A stretch of DNA of 64,000 nucleotides from DATIXJ01 sp963714795 (GTDB lineage Bacteria > Bacteroidota > Ignavibacteria > UBA10030 > SZUA-254). The position numbers and the translations under genes were made by a program. The stretch is from positions 558,001-622,000 of the forward strand of contig CAVQPS010000006.1 in NCBI GenBank assembly GCA_963714795.1, written 5' to 3'. Below the pieces are notes generated by a model. The model saw only the letters and a list, made by a program, of their open reading frames with translations. It did no database searches and was not told the DNA's origin. Of this stretch, positions 45,346-54,663 are shown piece by piece; positions within the stretch are counted from its first letter, which is position 1; each line of letters opens with the position of its first letter.

Positions 45346-46284
45346 TCACGATGAAACATTCTCTGCAAAGAATTTCAAGCAATCGTTGCGATCTTGTTTC
45401 AATTGTTCTAGTAATTGTTCAACCGATAAAAATTTTTTTTCCGGGCGTAACCATCGCTGAAACTCAACAACGACTCTCTTCCCGTACAACATTCCTTCAA
45501 ATCCGAAGAGATGTGCTTCCAATACCCGTACATTATCGCCCCCAAATGTCGGGCGCACACCGATGTTCATCATGGCACCGTATCGTTTCTCGTCAACCGT
45601 CATGTTGACGCAGTAGACGCCATCGACCGGAATAAGCTGGTGATCATGATCCGGCTGAATATTAGCCGTCGGGAAACCGATTTCCGTTCCGCGATGATCT
45701 CCTTCCACAACGATACCCCGGAACGAATACGGTCGCTGTAAAAACCTGGCCGCTTGTTCAACATTGCCCTTCCGCAACAACTCACGGATTGCGGAACTGC
45801 TGATGATCGTTCCATTCACGGAAACGGGATCCACGACGGTCACGTTGAAACCATATTCTTGGCCCATGTTCCGCAGTTCGTGTATTCCCGCTTCGCGGTC
45901 CCTGCCGAACATGTGATCATAACCGACGATAACTTCGCTCACGCCCAGACCGCGAACAACATATTTTTCATAAAATTCGCGCGATGTTTGACGCGAAAAT
46001 CCATACGTAAATTCAAGAACGAGCGCTATGTCGATTCCTGTCGGTTCTAACAGGTCCATTCTCTCGTCTAATGTCGTCAGCCATTGAACAGAACCTTTTC
46101 CGACAACCTCACGGGGGTGAGGATCAAAGGTTACCAAAACACTGCGGCCATGAATTGTTCTCGCGCGGGTTGTCAATTCGTTGAGAATCGAACGATGCCC
46201 GCGATGAACGCCGTCAAACGTTCCGACCGTCACCACCGAGTTTGCATCATATTTCAGATCGTTCAATGAACGAGCAACAATCAT
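45346..46284 (-). CDS. ribF: Bifunctional riboflavin kinase/FAD synthetase
   Basis: The 312-residue protein combines an N-terminal FAD synthetase domain (TVGTFDGVHRGH, GYDHMFGRDREA) and a C-terminal riboflavin kinase domain (GDHRGTEIGFPTANI, NIGVRPTFGG). It converts riboflavin to FMN and FAD. Its usual upstream neighbour truB is missing; ribF starts 54 bases after rbfA. Confidence 0.95.
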   Translation of the reverse strand: MIVARSLNDLKYDANSVVTVGTFDGVHRGHRSILNELTTRARTIHGRSVLVTFDPHPREVVGKGSVQWLTTLDERMDLLEPTGIDIALVLEFTYGFSRQTSREFYEKYVVRGLGVSEVIVGYDHMFGRDREAGIHELRNMGQEYGFNVTVVDPVSVNGTIISSSAIRELLRKGNVEQAARFLQRPYSFRGIVVEGDHRGTEIGFPTANIQPDHDHQLIPVDGVYCVNMTVDEKRYGAMMNIGVRPTFGGDNVRVLEAHLFGFEGMLYGKRVVVEFQRWLRPEKKFLSVEQLLEQLKQDRNDCLKFFAENVSS

Positions 46285-46337
46285 GCTGATGGACGATTCA
46301 ATTGTCGTACGATAACCAACGGACGATTTTTACAACA

Positions 46338-46706
46338 TCAAGAATTCGTCGCATTATGCGTCGAATCGTTTTTGTGAATTTCTTTTATCAACTTATCAAT
46401 TTTCTCCACCCGGTCCATCGTTTCGTCGATATACAGTTGAACGGATGGAGTGAATTTCAATCGGACATGGGAACCGATAAAAGAACGGATTTCCCCTTTG
46501 CGTGATTCGAGCATGTTCAATGTCGCTTCCCGAACCTCGGGAGAACCCATAATACTCACGTAAATTTTCGCAATGCGAAGATCGGGAGTCACATGAACTT
46601 CGGTAACCGTAATGAATCCGTATGCCGGATCACGGTATTCCCGTACGAACAACATCCCGACTTCTTCCTTAATCAGTGAAGCAACCCGCTCGGTACGCAA
46701 AGACAT
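46338..46706 (-). CDS. rbfA: Ribosome-binding factor A
   Basis: The 122-residue protein has the RbfA KH-like fold, with the RxERVASLIKEEVG opening, DPAYGFITVTEVHVTPDLRIAKIYVS and the LRFTP-like KFTPSVQLYIDE strand. It helps late maturation of the 30S subunit. It follows infB by 8 bases in the expected order. Confidence 0.94.
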   Translation of the reverse strand: MSLRTERVASLIKEEVGMLFVREYRDPAYGFITVTEVHVTPDLRIAKIYVSIMGSPEVREATLNMLESRKGEIRSFIGSHVRLKFTPSVQLYIDETMDRVEKIDKLIKEIHKNDSTHNATNS

Positions 46707-46714
46707 AATTCAAC

Positions 46715-49423
46715 TTACACCAACTTTCGCATAGTTTCAACAATCTTATACGCTTCGATAATATCTTCAACTTTGATATCGTTATATCCATCCAGACCGA
46801 TGCCGCACTCGAAACCCGCCTCGACTTCACGTACGTCATCTTTGAAGCGTTTGAGTGAAGCGAGCCCGCCTTCGAACACGACGATGCCGTCACGAACGAG
46901 CCGCACGCGGTTTCCGCGGGCTATTTTTCCTTCCTGAACAAAACAACCTGCGATCGTGCCGATCTTCGGTACTTTAAATGTCTCACGGACTTCAACGGTT
47001 GCAGTAACTTCTTCATTCTTTTCCGGAGAAAGAAGTCCTTCCAGAGCTTTCCGGACATCTTCGATTGCGTCGTAAATAATGTTGTACAACCGGATATCGA
47101 TATTTTCATGTTCAGCAAGTCGCCGCGCGTTGAGATTCGGCCGAACATGAAATCCGATAATGATGGCATTCGATGCAGCCGCAAGAAGAACATCCGATTC
47201 CGTTATTGCCCCGACCGCTCGATGGATAACATTCACGCGAACTTCCGCATGTGTAATTTTCATGAGTGAATCGGCGAGAGCACCGACGGAACCGTCGACA
47301 TCGCCCTTCACCACAACTTTCAATTCCTTGATCTGACCGTCCTGAATTTTTTTGGAAATATCGTCCAGTGTCACGCTGTGAATAAGACGGAAGTCCTGCT
47401 CACGCTTCAGTTGTTGACGGCGCAAGCTTATTTCGCGCGCTTCGCGTTCATTTTCAACGACGGCGAAACTATCACCAGCCTGTGGAACTCCGTCAAAACC
47501 GAGAATCTGAACGGGCATCGACGGCGATGCTATTTCCATCTCATTACCGCGTTCATCGACCATCGCCCGAACTTTACCGCTTTGTATCCCTCCGATAAAT
47601 GAATCGCCGACTTTTAATTCTCCCCGTTGAACGAGAACCGTAGCGATAGTTCCTTTTCCCTTATCGACCTGTGCTTCGATCACAACACCGCGTGCACCTC
47701 CCTCGGGATACGCTTTCAAATCGAGAACATCTGCTTCCAGTAAAATCTTTTCGAGCAAGAGATCGATATTCTTCCCCGTCCGTGCCGAAATCTCGACACT
47801 CTGATATTTCCCACCCCATTCTTCGACTAAAACATTTTTTTCCGATAATTGCTGACGAATCCTATCCGGATTCGATTCAGCTTTATCCGTTTTGTTGATT
47901 GCGATAATGATCGGAACATTGGCGGCTTGCGCGTGACTGATTGCTTCCACAGTCTGCGGCATGACATTATCATCGGCAGCGACAACGAGAACAACGATAT
48001 CGGTCAGTTGAGCTCCCCGTGCACGCATGGCGGTAAATGCCTCGTGACCCGGTGTATCCAAAAAAGTAATATGCTTCCCGTTTTCCAGAGTTACTCTGTA
48101 TGCACCGATGTGCTGTGTAATACCGCCGGCTTCACCGGCGACAACATTACTGCGGCGAATATGGTCGAGGAGTGAAGTCTTTCCATGATCAACATGTCCC
48201 ATGATCGTAACCACCGGCGGCCGGGCTTCCAATTTGCTTTCATCGACCGACACTTCCTGACCAACTTCTTCTTCCAGTTCCGAGAAAAATTTTACTTCAA
48301 ATCCAAATTCATCGGCAACAAGCAGAATCGTATCTTTATCAAGACGCTGATTGATGGATACCATAAGTCCGAGCTCGATACATTTTTTTATGACATCGGC
48401 AACGTTGACACCCATTAAATTAGCCAATTCATGAACGGAAACAAACTCCGTGACCCGCAAAATGGATTTTTCTTTTTCCAGTTCCTCGAGATGACGCTGT
48501 TCTTCGATGAGTCTTTTCTCTTTTCTTTTTTTCTTAAAAGTCGCCCGCTGAACGACCGCACCAGCCTCGTCGATTTCCGCAAGAGTTCTTTTTATTGCCT
48601 CTTCAACTTCCTCTTTATCCACTTCGCGATATTTCAGTTTTTTCTTCTTCTTCGACTTTCGCGAAAGCTTGTCGACTTCTTCTGCAGATTGCGGAGCAGC
48701 GGGAGCTTCAGGCCGAATTCTCTTTTTCTTTTTCTTCTTTTTCTTTTGATCGTCCTCTGTTGTCCCCGCAGTTTCCCCGCCTGATCCACCGGCCTCATGA
48801 ATGGCATTTGACCGGTTTACTTCATCAAGATCAATTTTCCCCTTAATTTTAAGCCCCATCTTTGGAGTACGCCGGGCGAGAAAATCAGGGTCTGGTTTTT
48901 TCACGGGGGGCTCTACGACCGGAATGGCGGAAGCTTTTTCATCCGTGATTTCAGTCTTTGCTTCGACGGGAGAGTCAACGACCTCCGATACTTCTTCCTG
49001 AATCGGAGGGGATACAACATCGGGTATTTTTTCCTCGACAGAATTTAATTCCTCAACTTCTGTTTCAACAGGAACCGGAGTCTTTCCAACCGGAAGTGAA
49101 GGTTCTGCAACCGGAGCTTCGGAAGTTTTTGGACTTTTCGCACCTTTTGCCTTCGTCGTTTCTTCAGCAGAAGTTGATTTTACTTCACTCTTCTTCCGCG
49201 ATTCACGAATTGTCTGAATTTTACGTTGATGTTTCTCAGCAACTTCTTTGTCTTTTTTGAAATGCGACATGATATCGTGTGTCATCGCATCATCGACCAG
49301 GCTCATATGACTTTTTACCTCGTGCCCCTTCTTCTTGAGGTAATCCATCAAAGTCTCGTGAGAGATGTTCAACTCTTTCGCAATTTGATAGATTTTTTTC
49401 TTGCTTTGGGGTTTTTCAGTCAT
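46715..49423 (-). CDS. infB: Translation initiation factor IF-2
   Basis: The 902-residue GTPase brings initiator tRNA to the ribosome. An N-terminal IF2_N helix region (KIYQIAKELNISHETLMDYL) is followed by a long low-complexity linker rich in Glu, Pro, Lys and Val. Then come a second IF2_N-like segment (VSVHELANLMGV), the G domain with GHVDHGKTS, DTPGHEAF and NKTD, and the C-terminal domains. A poly-Lys patch (KKKKKKKKR) lies in the linker at about residues 228-236. Length and order are normal. Confidence 0.96.
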   Translation of the reverse strand: MTEKPQSKKKIYQIAKELNISHETLMDYLKKKGHEVKSHMSLVDDAMTHDIMSHFKKDKEVAEKHQRKIQTIRESRKKSEVKSTSAEETTKAKGAKSPKTSEAPVAEPSLPVGKTPVPVETEVEELNSVEEKIPDVVSPPIQEEVSEVVDSPVEAKTEITDEKASAIPVVEPPVKKPDPDFLARRTPKMGLKIKGKIDLDEVNRSNAIHEAGGSGGETAGTTEDDQKKKKKKKKRIRPEAPAAPQSAEEVDKLSRKSKKKKKLKYREVDKEEVEEAIKRTLAEIDEAGAVVQRATFKKKRKEKRLIEEQRHLEELEKEKSILRVTEFVSVHELANLMGVNVADVIKKCIELGLMVSINQRLDKDTILLVADEFGFEVKFFSELEEEVGQEVSVDESKLEARPPVVTIMGHVDHGKTSLLDHIRRSNVVAGEAGGITQHIGAYRVTLENGKHITFLDTPGHEAFTAMRARGAQLTDIVVLVVAADDNVMPQTVEAISHAQAANVPIIIAINKTDKAESNPDRIRQQLSEKNVLVEEWGGKYQSVEISARTGKNIDLLLEKILLEADVLDLKAYPEGGARGVVIEAQVDKGKGTIATVLVQRGELKVGDSFIGGIQSGKVRAMVDERGNEMEIASPSMPVQILGFDGVPQAGDSFAVVENEREAREISLRRQQLKREQDFRLIHSVTLDDISKKIQDGQIKELKVVVKGDVDGSVGALADSLMKITHAEVRVNVIHRAVGAITESDVLLAAASNAIIIGFHVRPNLNARRLAEHENIDIRLYNIIYDAIEDVRKALEGLLSPEKNEEVTATVEVRETFKVPKIGTIAGCFVQEGKIARGNRVRLVRDGIVVFEGGLASLKRFKDDVREVEAGFECGIGLDGYNDIKVEDIIEAYKIVETMRKLV

Positions 49424-49467
49424 AATTCTATGTTAATTCTTAGACAACGCTTGAGTACTCGAATTCA

Positions 49468-50799
49468 TTACGCTTCGGTATTTTCTTTTTCTGCTTCCGG
49501 AGCCTGAGTACTTTCTTCAGGCTTATTTGAAGCAGATAATTTGCCCATTTCTTCTTCTTCCTCTACTTCGGCATCTTCAATTTCGCGTTTGATCATATCT
49601 TTAATCGACTTTACCTTCTCTTCATCAAGTCCCTCAATTTCCATAAGGTCATCTACAGTTGCTTCAAGGATACTTCGTGCAGTTTCAAATCCTTCATCCA
49701 TCAATCGTTCATATAACGGCTCACCGAGTTCTTCCCGGAACTCATCAAGGTCCATATCATATTCTTCATCGCCGCCTTCTTTGATGAGGTTAATTTCATA
49801 GCCGGTTAATTTGGAAGCAAGCCGCACATTTTGTCCGTTTCGGCCGATTGCAAGAGAAACTTGATCTTTATCGACAATTACATTTGCCGTTTTCGATGTT
49901 GCATCAACCGAAACACTTTTCAGCTTTGCAGGAGCAAGTGCACGTTGAATAAAAACAGTACTGTTATCCGAGTAATTAATAACGTCGATATTTTCATTAT
50001 TCAATTCGCGAACAATAGCATGAATACGAACACCTTTCATGCCGACACATGCTCCGACCGCATCGATACGGTCATCGTGGGATTCGACTGCAACTTTCGA
50101 TCGTTCACCTGCCTCACGCGCCACGGCTTTAATTTCAATGATACCATCATAAATTTCAGGAATTTCCATTTCAAAAAGCTTTGCAAGAAACTTCGGATCG
50201 GCCCGGGAAATAATGACGACGGGTGTTGCCGTATTTTTTCTCACTTCTTTCAGAAGCGCACGCAGAGTTTCTCCTTTTCGATACCGTTCACGGGCAATCT
50301 GTTCGTTTTTAGGGAGAACGAGTTCGTTCCGATTGTGGTTTATCAGAATTTCGCCCTTCCGGATCTGATAAATTTCACCGACAATAATCTCACCGACTGA
50401 ATTATTGTATTCGTTGTAAATTATTTCCTTTTCAACTTCTTTAATGCGTTGGTTGAGATTTTGCTTTGCACTGACAACCAGCCTTCGACCGAAACTTTGC
50501 AAATCAATAACTTCGACAAAATCGTCACCGATGTCCAACGGCTCGTCGGTCTTTTTCCGTACCATCTCGAGCTCGATCTGCGTATTCGGATCGGTGACTT
50601 GCTCGACAATTTGTTTTTCGAGGTATATTTCAATATCGCCTTTGTCCATATTGACGACAACATCGAAGCGGGCTTCCATTCCGTATTTCTTCCGGACCAT
50701 CATCGAGAAAACATCTTCAATAATACCTGCTAACATATCTTTATCGATACGTTTTTCACGAACCATTTGAGAAAATGATTCAACAATTTCGTAATTCAT
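49468..50799 (-). CDS. nusA: Transcription termination/antitermination factor NusA
   Basis: The 443-residue protein has the N-terminal polymerase-binding domain, an S1 domain (GEIIVGEIYQIRKGEILINHNRNEL), two KH domains (GACVGMKGVRIHAIVREL and SLAIGRNGQNVRLASKLTG) and a short C-terminal helix-hairpin segment (MEIEGLDEEKVKSI). The acidic tail rich in Glu ends the protein. It modulates pausing, termination and antitermination. It lies 43 bases after rimP. Confidence 0.95.
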   Translation of the reverse strand: MNYEIVESFSQMVREKRIDKDMLAGIIEDVFSMMVRKKYGMEARFDVVVNMDKGDIEIYLEKQIVEQVTDPNTQIELEMVRKKTDEPLDIGDDFVEVIDLQSFGRRLVVSAKQNLNQRIKEVEKEIIYNEYNNSVGEIIVGEIYQIRKGEILINHNRNELVLPKNEQIARERYRKGETLRALLKEVRKNTATPVVIISRADPKFLAKLFEMEIPEIYDGIIEIKAVAREAGERSKVAVESHDDRIDAVGACVGMKGVRIHAIVRELNNENIDVINYSDNSTVFIQRALAPAKLKSVSVDATSKTANVIVDKDQVSLAIGRNGQNVRLASKLTGYEINLIKEGGDEEYDMDLDEFREELGEPLYERLMDEGFETARSILEATVDDLMEIEGLDEEKVKSIKDMIKREIEDAEVEEEEEMGKLSASNKPEESTQAPEAEKENTEA

Positions 50800-50842
50800 A
50801 TTACCCTCTCAAAAAAAATAGATGTAAACACTTTTTACTGAT

Positions 50843-51289
50843 TCACCACATTGTCTGCACAAATGCAGAGACAATGCTGTCAAATGGAATAGTCCTGATA
50901 TTCTTTTCGCCATCCCGGAGCATGATGTCTGTTCCAGCAACTTCGACAAGCTCACCGAGGATTTTTTCAACCTGCAGGGAAGAATGTATCAACAGCTTCC
51001 TTCCGATATTTTTACGATACTGCCTTATTAATTTCAGAGAACGATCAATACCGGGAGAGGAAACAATCAAGTGATATCGATGGGGAATTAAATTTGCAGT
51101 ATCGAATGCCAAAGAAACTTTCCGACTGATTTCGCTACAAGCATCAATCGTGATACCGGCGTCGGTATCGATATAAATTTCTATTACCTTACCACTCAGA
51201 TTTCCCCGAATATTGACATCGACAATGAAAGCGCCCATTGATTCAATAACCGGTCGAGATATTTCTTCAATTTGTTCCCGAAAATTCAT
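50843..51289 (-). CDS. rimP: Ribosome maturation factor RimP
   Basis: The 148-residue protein has the RimP segments KVIEIYIDTDAGITIDACSEISRKV, YHLIVSSPGIDRSLK and the C-terminal Sm-like domain. It assists 30S assembly. It is the first gene of the operon rimP-nusA-infB-rbfA-ribF-rpsO-pnp. A stem-loop at 51323-51349 and a promoter-like sequence at 51364-51392 lie upstream. Confidence 0.92.
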   Translation of the reverse strand: MNFREQIEEISRPVIESMGAFIVDVNIRGNLSGKVIEIYIDTDAGITIDACSEISRKVSLAFDTANLIPHRYHLIVSSPGIDRSLKLIRQYRKNIGRKLLIHSSLQVEKILGELVEVAGTDIMLRDGEKNIRTIPFDSIVSAFVQTMW

Positions 51290-51322
51290 CCTTGAGCTTC
51301 ATTATCGGCGTTCACTGAAATA

Positions 51323-51349
51323 AAAAAGTCCCATTTGGTGGGACTTTTT
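51323..51349. terminator. Stem-loop between the thioesterase gene and rimP
   Basis: An 11-bp perfect stem AAAAAGTCCCA (51323-51333) with TGGGACTTTTT (51339-51349) looks like an intrinsic terminator of the upstream thioesterase gene. It also lies within the 5' leader of rimP if the predicted promoter at 51364-51392 is used, where it would be the first structure of that RNA. Confidence 0.7.
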
Positions 51350-51363
51350 GTTGAGGACTGTAT

Positions 51364-51392
51364 AATATAAAAAGACTCTAATTGAATAGCAA
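51364..51392 (-). promoter_or_regulatory. Candidate promoter of the rimP-nusA-infB operon
   Basis: On the minus strand TTGCTA (51387-51392) and TATATT (51364-51369) are 17 bases apart. The predicted start near 51357 lies downstream of the thioesterase stop codon and just before the stem-loop at 51323-51349. Confidence 0.5.
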
Positions 51393-51406
51393 GTAAATAA
51401 TTTTGA

Positions 51407-51868
51407 CTATGTTGAAATGATCGGATGAAGAATTGAAACATTTCCCCCCTCAAATCTTTGAATTCTGCTCCGAAAATCACTGCTGACTGTTTTAGGCCTG
51501 TTTGTTTTAGGGCTTAGCCAAACGTGTACCGATACGTTTTCCCCGACAATTTTCTTGGTTGAATCGTCCTCAATAATTCCTTCAAATGCAAAGCTGGTAT
51601 CTTTTATAAATATAATCCTTGTATAAACATTAAGTACATCATCAAACTTTGCTGATGATCGATAGTTAATCTCATTTCGCACAAGGACTATTTTAGAACC
51701 ATTTTTTATAGAATCGAGATCTACTTTTACGCCCACCTCCTTGATATATTCCATTCTGCCGATTTCAAAATACAGCAAATACGTTGCATTGTGGACTATA
51801 CCTTGCCAGTCGACTTCGTAATTTCTGACACGTATTTTGGTCGAAACTTTGAATTTAGAGAGATCCAT
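51407..51868 (-). CDS. Acyl-CoA thioesterase (4HBT/YbgC-like hotdog protein)
   Basis: The 153-residue protein has the hotdog-fold signature VRNYEVDWQGIVHNATYLLYFEIGR, in which the Asp of VDWQG is the likely catalytic residue of the 4-hydroxybenzoyl-CoA thioesterase group. It should hydrolyse acyl-CoA thioesters in the cytosol; chain-length preference is unknown. Its ATG is adjacent to the threonine aldolase stop (one base between), so they are probably coupled. Confidence 0.85.
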   Translation of the reverse strand: MDLSKFKVSTKIRVRNYEVDWQGIVHNATYLLYFEIGRMEYIKEVGVKVDLDSIKNGSKIVLVRNEINYRSSAKFDDVLNVYTRIIFIKDTSFAFEGIIEDDSTKKIVGENVSVHVWLSPKTNRPKTVSSDFRSRIQRFEGGNVSILHPIIST

Positions 51869-51869
51869 T

Positions 51870-52895
51870 CTAATGGAAAATAGTTTTGAATACAGTTACT
51901 GCTTGTTGTATGTTTTCCAAAGAAACATCCAGATGCATCACTGCCCTAATGGAAGAATATCTTTCAGATGTTAACAATAACCCTTTTTGTTTCAATAAAT
52001 TAAGAACTTCATTTTGAGTTTGTTCAGTCTTTATTGTATCCATAATTACCATATTGGTCTGAACTTCATCCATATCAATTGTTAACTGTTTTAGATGAGA
52101 TAGTTCATTCGCGAAATATTTTGCCTTTTGATGGTCATCTTTGAGTCTCTCAATGTTATGATCTAAAGCATAGTGAGCGGCGGCGGCGAGTATTCCGGCT
52201 TGTCTCATTCCTCCTCCCCAGATTTTTCTGAATCGTCTTGCGCGTTCAATAAAGTCTTCGTCTCCGATAACAATCGACCCGATGGGAGCACCAAGTCCTT
52301 TTGAAAAACAAACAGAAACAGAATCAACATGCTTTGCATAATCTTTTACAGGTATCCCGGAAGCAACTGAAGCATTCCACAATCTTGCGCCATCTAAATG
52401 TAATTTGATATCATTTTCAAGTGTGAGGTTTCTGAGTTTTTTGATTTCATCAACCGGATATATTGATCCTGCTGAACGCCCATGAGTATTTTCAATGCAA
52501 ATCAACCGCGTTGTCGGCATATAATATGCCTTAGGACGAATCGCTTTCTTGATCTTATCAATATCCATGACTCCCCTCTTACCGGCAATAGGATTCATTT
52601 GAACACCGGACAGAAGAGATGGAGCCGCCGTCTCATAAATAAAAATGTGCGAGTCCTGTTCAACGATAATTTCGTCACCATGCTGGGTGTGCGCCTTGAT
52701 ACAAATTTCATTTCCCATGGTTCCGGTGGGAACAAACAAGGCAGACTTTTTCCCGAACATTTGGGCAACCCTGGACTGCAACGAATTAACGGTGGGATCC
52801 TCACCGAAAACATCGTCACCGACTTCAGCGGAAACCATTGCGCGCAGCATTTCCTGCGACGGTTTCGTGACCGTATCGCTTCTTAGATCAATCAT
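51870..52895 (-). CDS. ltaE: Low-specificity L-threonine aldolase
   Basis: The 341-residue PLP enzyme splits L-threonine (and allo-threonine) into glycine and acetaldehyde. It has DLRSDTVTKP at the N-terminus, the EDPTVNSLQ segment, the cofactor Asp168 in LHLDGARLWNA, and the Schiff-base Lys199 in CFSKGLGAPIGS. Length fits the family. It follows the first lnt gene by 19 bases. Confidence 0.93.
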   Translation of the reverse strand: MIDLRSDTVTKPSQEMLRAMVSAEVGDDVFGEDPTVNSLQSRVAQMFGKKSALFVPTGTMGNEICIKAHTQHGDEIIVEQDSHIFIYETAAPSLLSGVQMNPIAGKRGVMDIDKIKKAIRPKAYYMPTTRLICIENTHGRSAGSIYPVDEIKKLRNLTLENDIKLHLDGARLWNASVASGIPVKDYAKHVDSVSVCFSKGLGAPIGSIVIGDEDFIERARRFRKIWGGGMRQAGILAAAAHYALDHNIERLKDDHQKAKYFANELSHLKQLTIDMDEVQTNMVIMDTIKTEQTQNEVLNLLKQKGLLLTSERYSSIRAVMHLDVSLENIQQAVTVFKTIFH

Positions 52896-52914
52896 ACATT
52901 ATAAATTCCCGGAA

Positions 52915-54531
52915 TTAATTTTTAAATCGGTACACAAATGCTATCAGGACAACAATGATAGAAATCGCAATGCATATACCTGCAAACCAATCGCCACACT
53001 TGGTATAAAATGTAATTTCATCAAGGGGTTGAATATTGCACTTGATGTTTGTTGCAACATCCAACGGGGTCAACTGTAATATATGACCGAAAGGATCAAT
53101 AAAGCAAGAGGCGCCGCCGTTCGAGCAGCGCACGATCCACCGTCGATTTTCGATAGCCCTCAAGACATCCAGCTGGCAGTGTTGAAACGACCCGTCCGTT
53201 TTTCCCCACCAGCTTTCATTGGAGAGAATAACGATAAATTGTGCCCCTTTGCGAACAAACGAAGAAACTAATTGTGGAAAAATTGACTCGAAGCATATAA
53301 CAGTAGAAAATCTCAGCGGTAAAGAATCGCGTGTTGTACACGAAAAAATCGTTTGGCGAGTGCCGGCACCAAGACCGACAGTTCCGAAATTCCATCGTAC
53401 AAAATTAAGGTTGGCGACATTCAGGATTTGCTCCGCGTATGGAATCCGTTCGGCAAATGGAACTAAAATCATCTTTGCATGTTTTTGAATTTCTTCATGA
53501 TTCGGTTGTAGCAACAAAGCCGTATTAAAAATATCATACCGCTGCCCGGCAGCATTCCATTTTGCGCTTTTGGGAATCGGCAGGGACGGATCGAAATACA
53601 TTACATCAAGTGTACCCGTAAATAAATTTACACGCAGAGAGTCGACTTCGTGACGGATTTGATTCAGGAATGATAAATCCTCCGGAGAGTAAAAAATATA
53701 CCGTGGTATTGCCGTCTCAGGCCATACCACCAGATCGACCGGCTCCCGGCAAGCTTCAGCCGTCATTGATTGCAACACATTCAGCTGTTGTTCCGCGGGG
53801 CTCTTCCATTTAACATACGGATCGATATTCGGCTGGATTATTGCAACACGAACGGGCGGAGTACTGTCATTCTTATGTACATCCGATGATTGAAGAATCC
53901 AATTTCCATAGAATTTCGGTGCCATAAAAATCACGATGACGCTGCAAATCGTGATGCCGGAAGAAATACTCAAAAGATTCCATTTTTTTATAAACAGATT
54001 TGACAAAAGGACATATAATAAAACGTTGATCGACAATATCCAGAATGAAATTCCATACACGCCAAAGATAGAAGCAATCTGGATAATATCGAGAGAATAT
54101 GTCTGGGTATAACCGAGCGTAAAAATTGGACCGGCAAGCTCTGTAATCGAACGAAAATATTCGAAGCTCACCCAAATCCAGGGAAAGGCAAACAGTGACC
54201 ATCGAAACCCGGCCCTCCGCTTCACAAACAACCACAGTGCAACCGGAATAAAATATAAAACCGGATTCACGAGCAAGAAAAGAGCAGCAACGAGGGCTAA
54301 ATAGAAATCACGCGTTAACGGAAGCCAGTAACATGGAATCAGATGAAAAACTACACCCATCAGGTATGAATAGAGAAATGCTTTTTTATAACCGGTAACG
54401 TTTTCAAAAAGGAAAAAAAACGGAATGAATGCGACCAGTGCTAAATATCCGGTATGGAATGGCGGTTCGGAAAATCCAATCAATATTCCTACAAGAATTG
54501 CCAATAGCCAGGGTTTCAACCGGTGCATCAT
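52915..54531 (-). CDS. lnt: Apolipoprotein N-acyltransferase, paralogue 1
   Basis: The 538-residue protein has an N-terminal set of about six or seven membrane helices and a periplasmic nitrilase-like domain. The catalytic triad residues are visible: Glu in WPETAIPRYIF, Lys in KHAKMILVPFAERIPY, and Cys in VICFESIFP. Lnt adds the third acyl chain to lipoproteins. It is one of two tandem copies; the other is at 54664-56304. Both have the full triad. The C-terminal membrane helix (about 510-530) is present. Confidence 0.9.
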   Translation of the reverse strand: MMHRLKPWLLAILVGILIGFSEPPFHTGYLALVAFIPFFFLFENVTGYKKAFLYSYLMGVVFHLIPCYWLPLTRDFYLALVAALFLLVNPVLYFIPVALWLFVKRRAGFRWSLFAFPWIWVSFEYFRSITELAGPIFTLGYTQTYSLDIIQIASIFGVYGISFWILSINVLLYVLLSNLFIKKWNLLSISSGITICSVIVIFMAPKFYGNWILQSSDVHKNDSTPPVRVAIIQPNIDPYVKWKSPAEQQLNVLQSMTAEACREPVDLVVWPETAIPRYIFYSPEDLSFLNQIRHEVDSLRVNLFTGTLDVMYFDPSLPIPKSAKWNAAGQRYDIFNTALLLQPNHEEIQKHAKMILVPFAERIPYAEQILNVANLNFVRWNFGTVGLGAGTRQTIFSCTTRDSLPLRFSTVICFESIFPQLVSSFVRKGAQFIVILSNESWWGKTDGSFQHCQLDVLRAIENRRWIVRCSNGGASCFIDPFGHILQLTPLDVATNIKCNIQPLDEITFYTKCGDWFAGICIAISIIVVLIAFVYRFKN

Positions 54532-54663
54532 AAAACTCGATGCCTCATTTCTGTCACGAAATTTCGCGATCCACGCAAGTTACGTGTGCATACTTCCATC
54601 AAATATATGATCCTCACAATCTCTTAATAAAACCGATACGCCATTACCGATTCGTGATAGCAA

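Noticed and set aside
48711..48760. Lys-rich repeat in infB as possible frameshift or repeat array
   Set aside because: It is a low-complexity poly-Lys patch in the normal IF-2 linker and the frame is intact on both sides.
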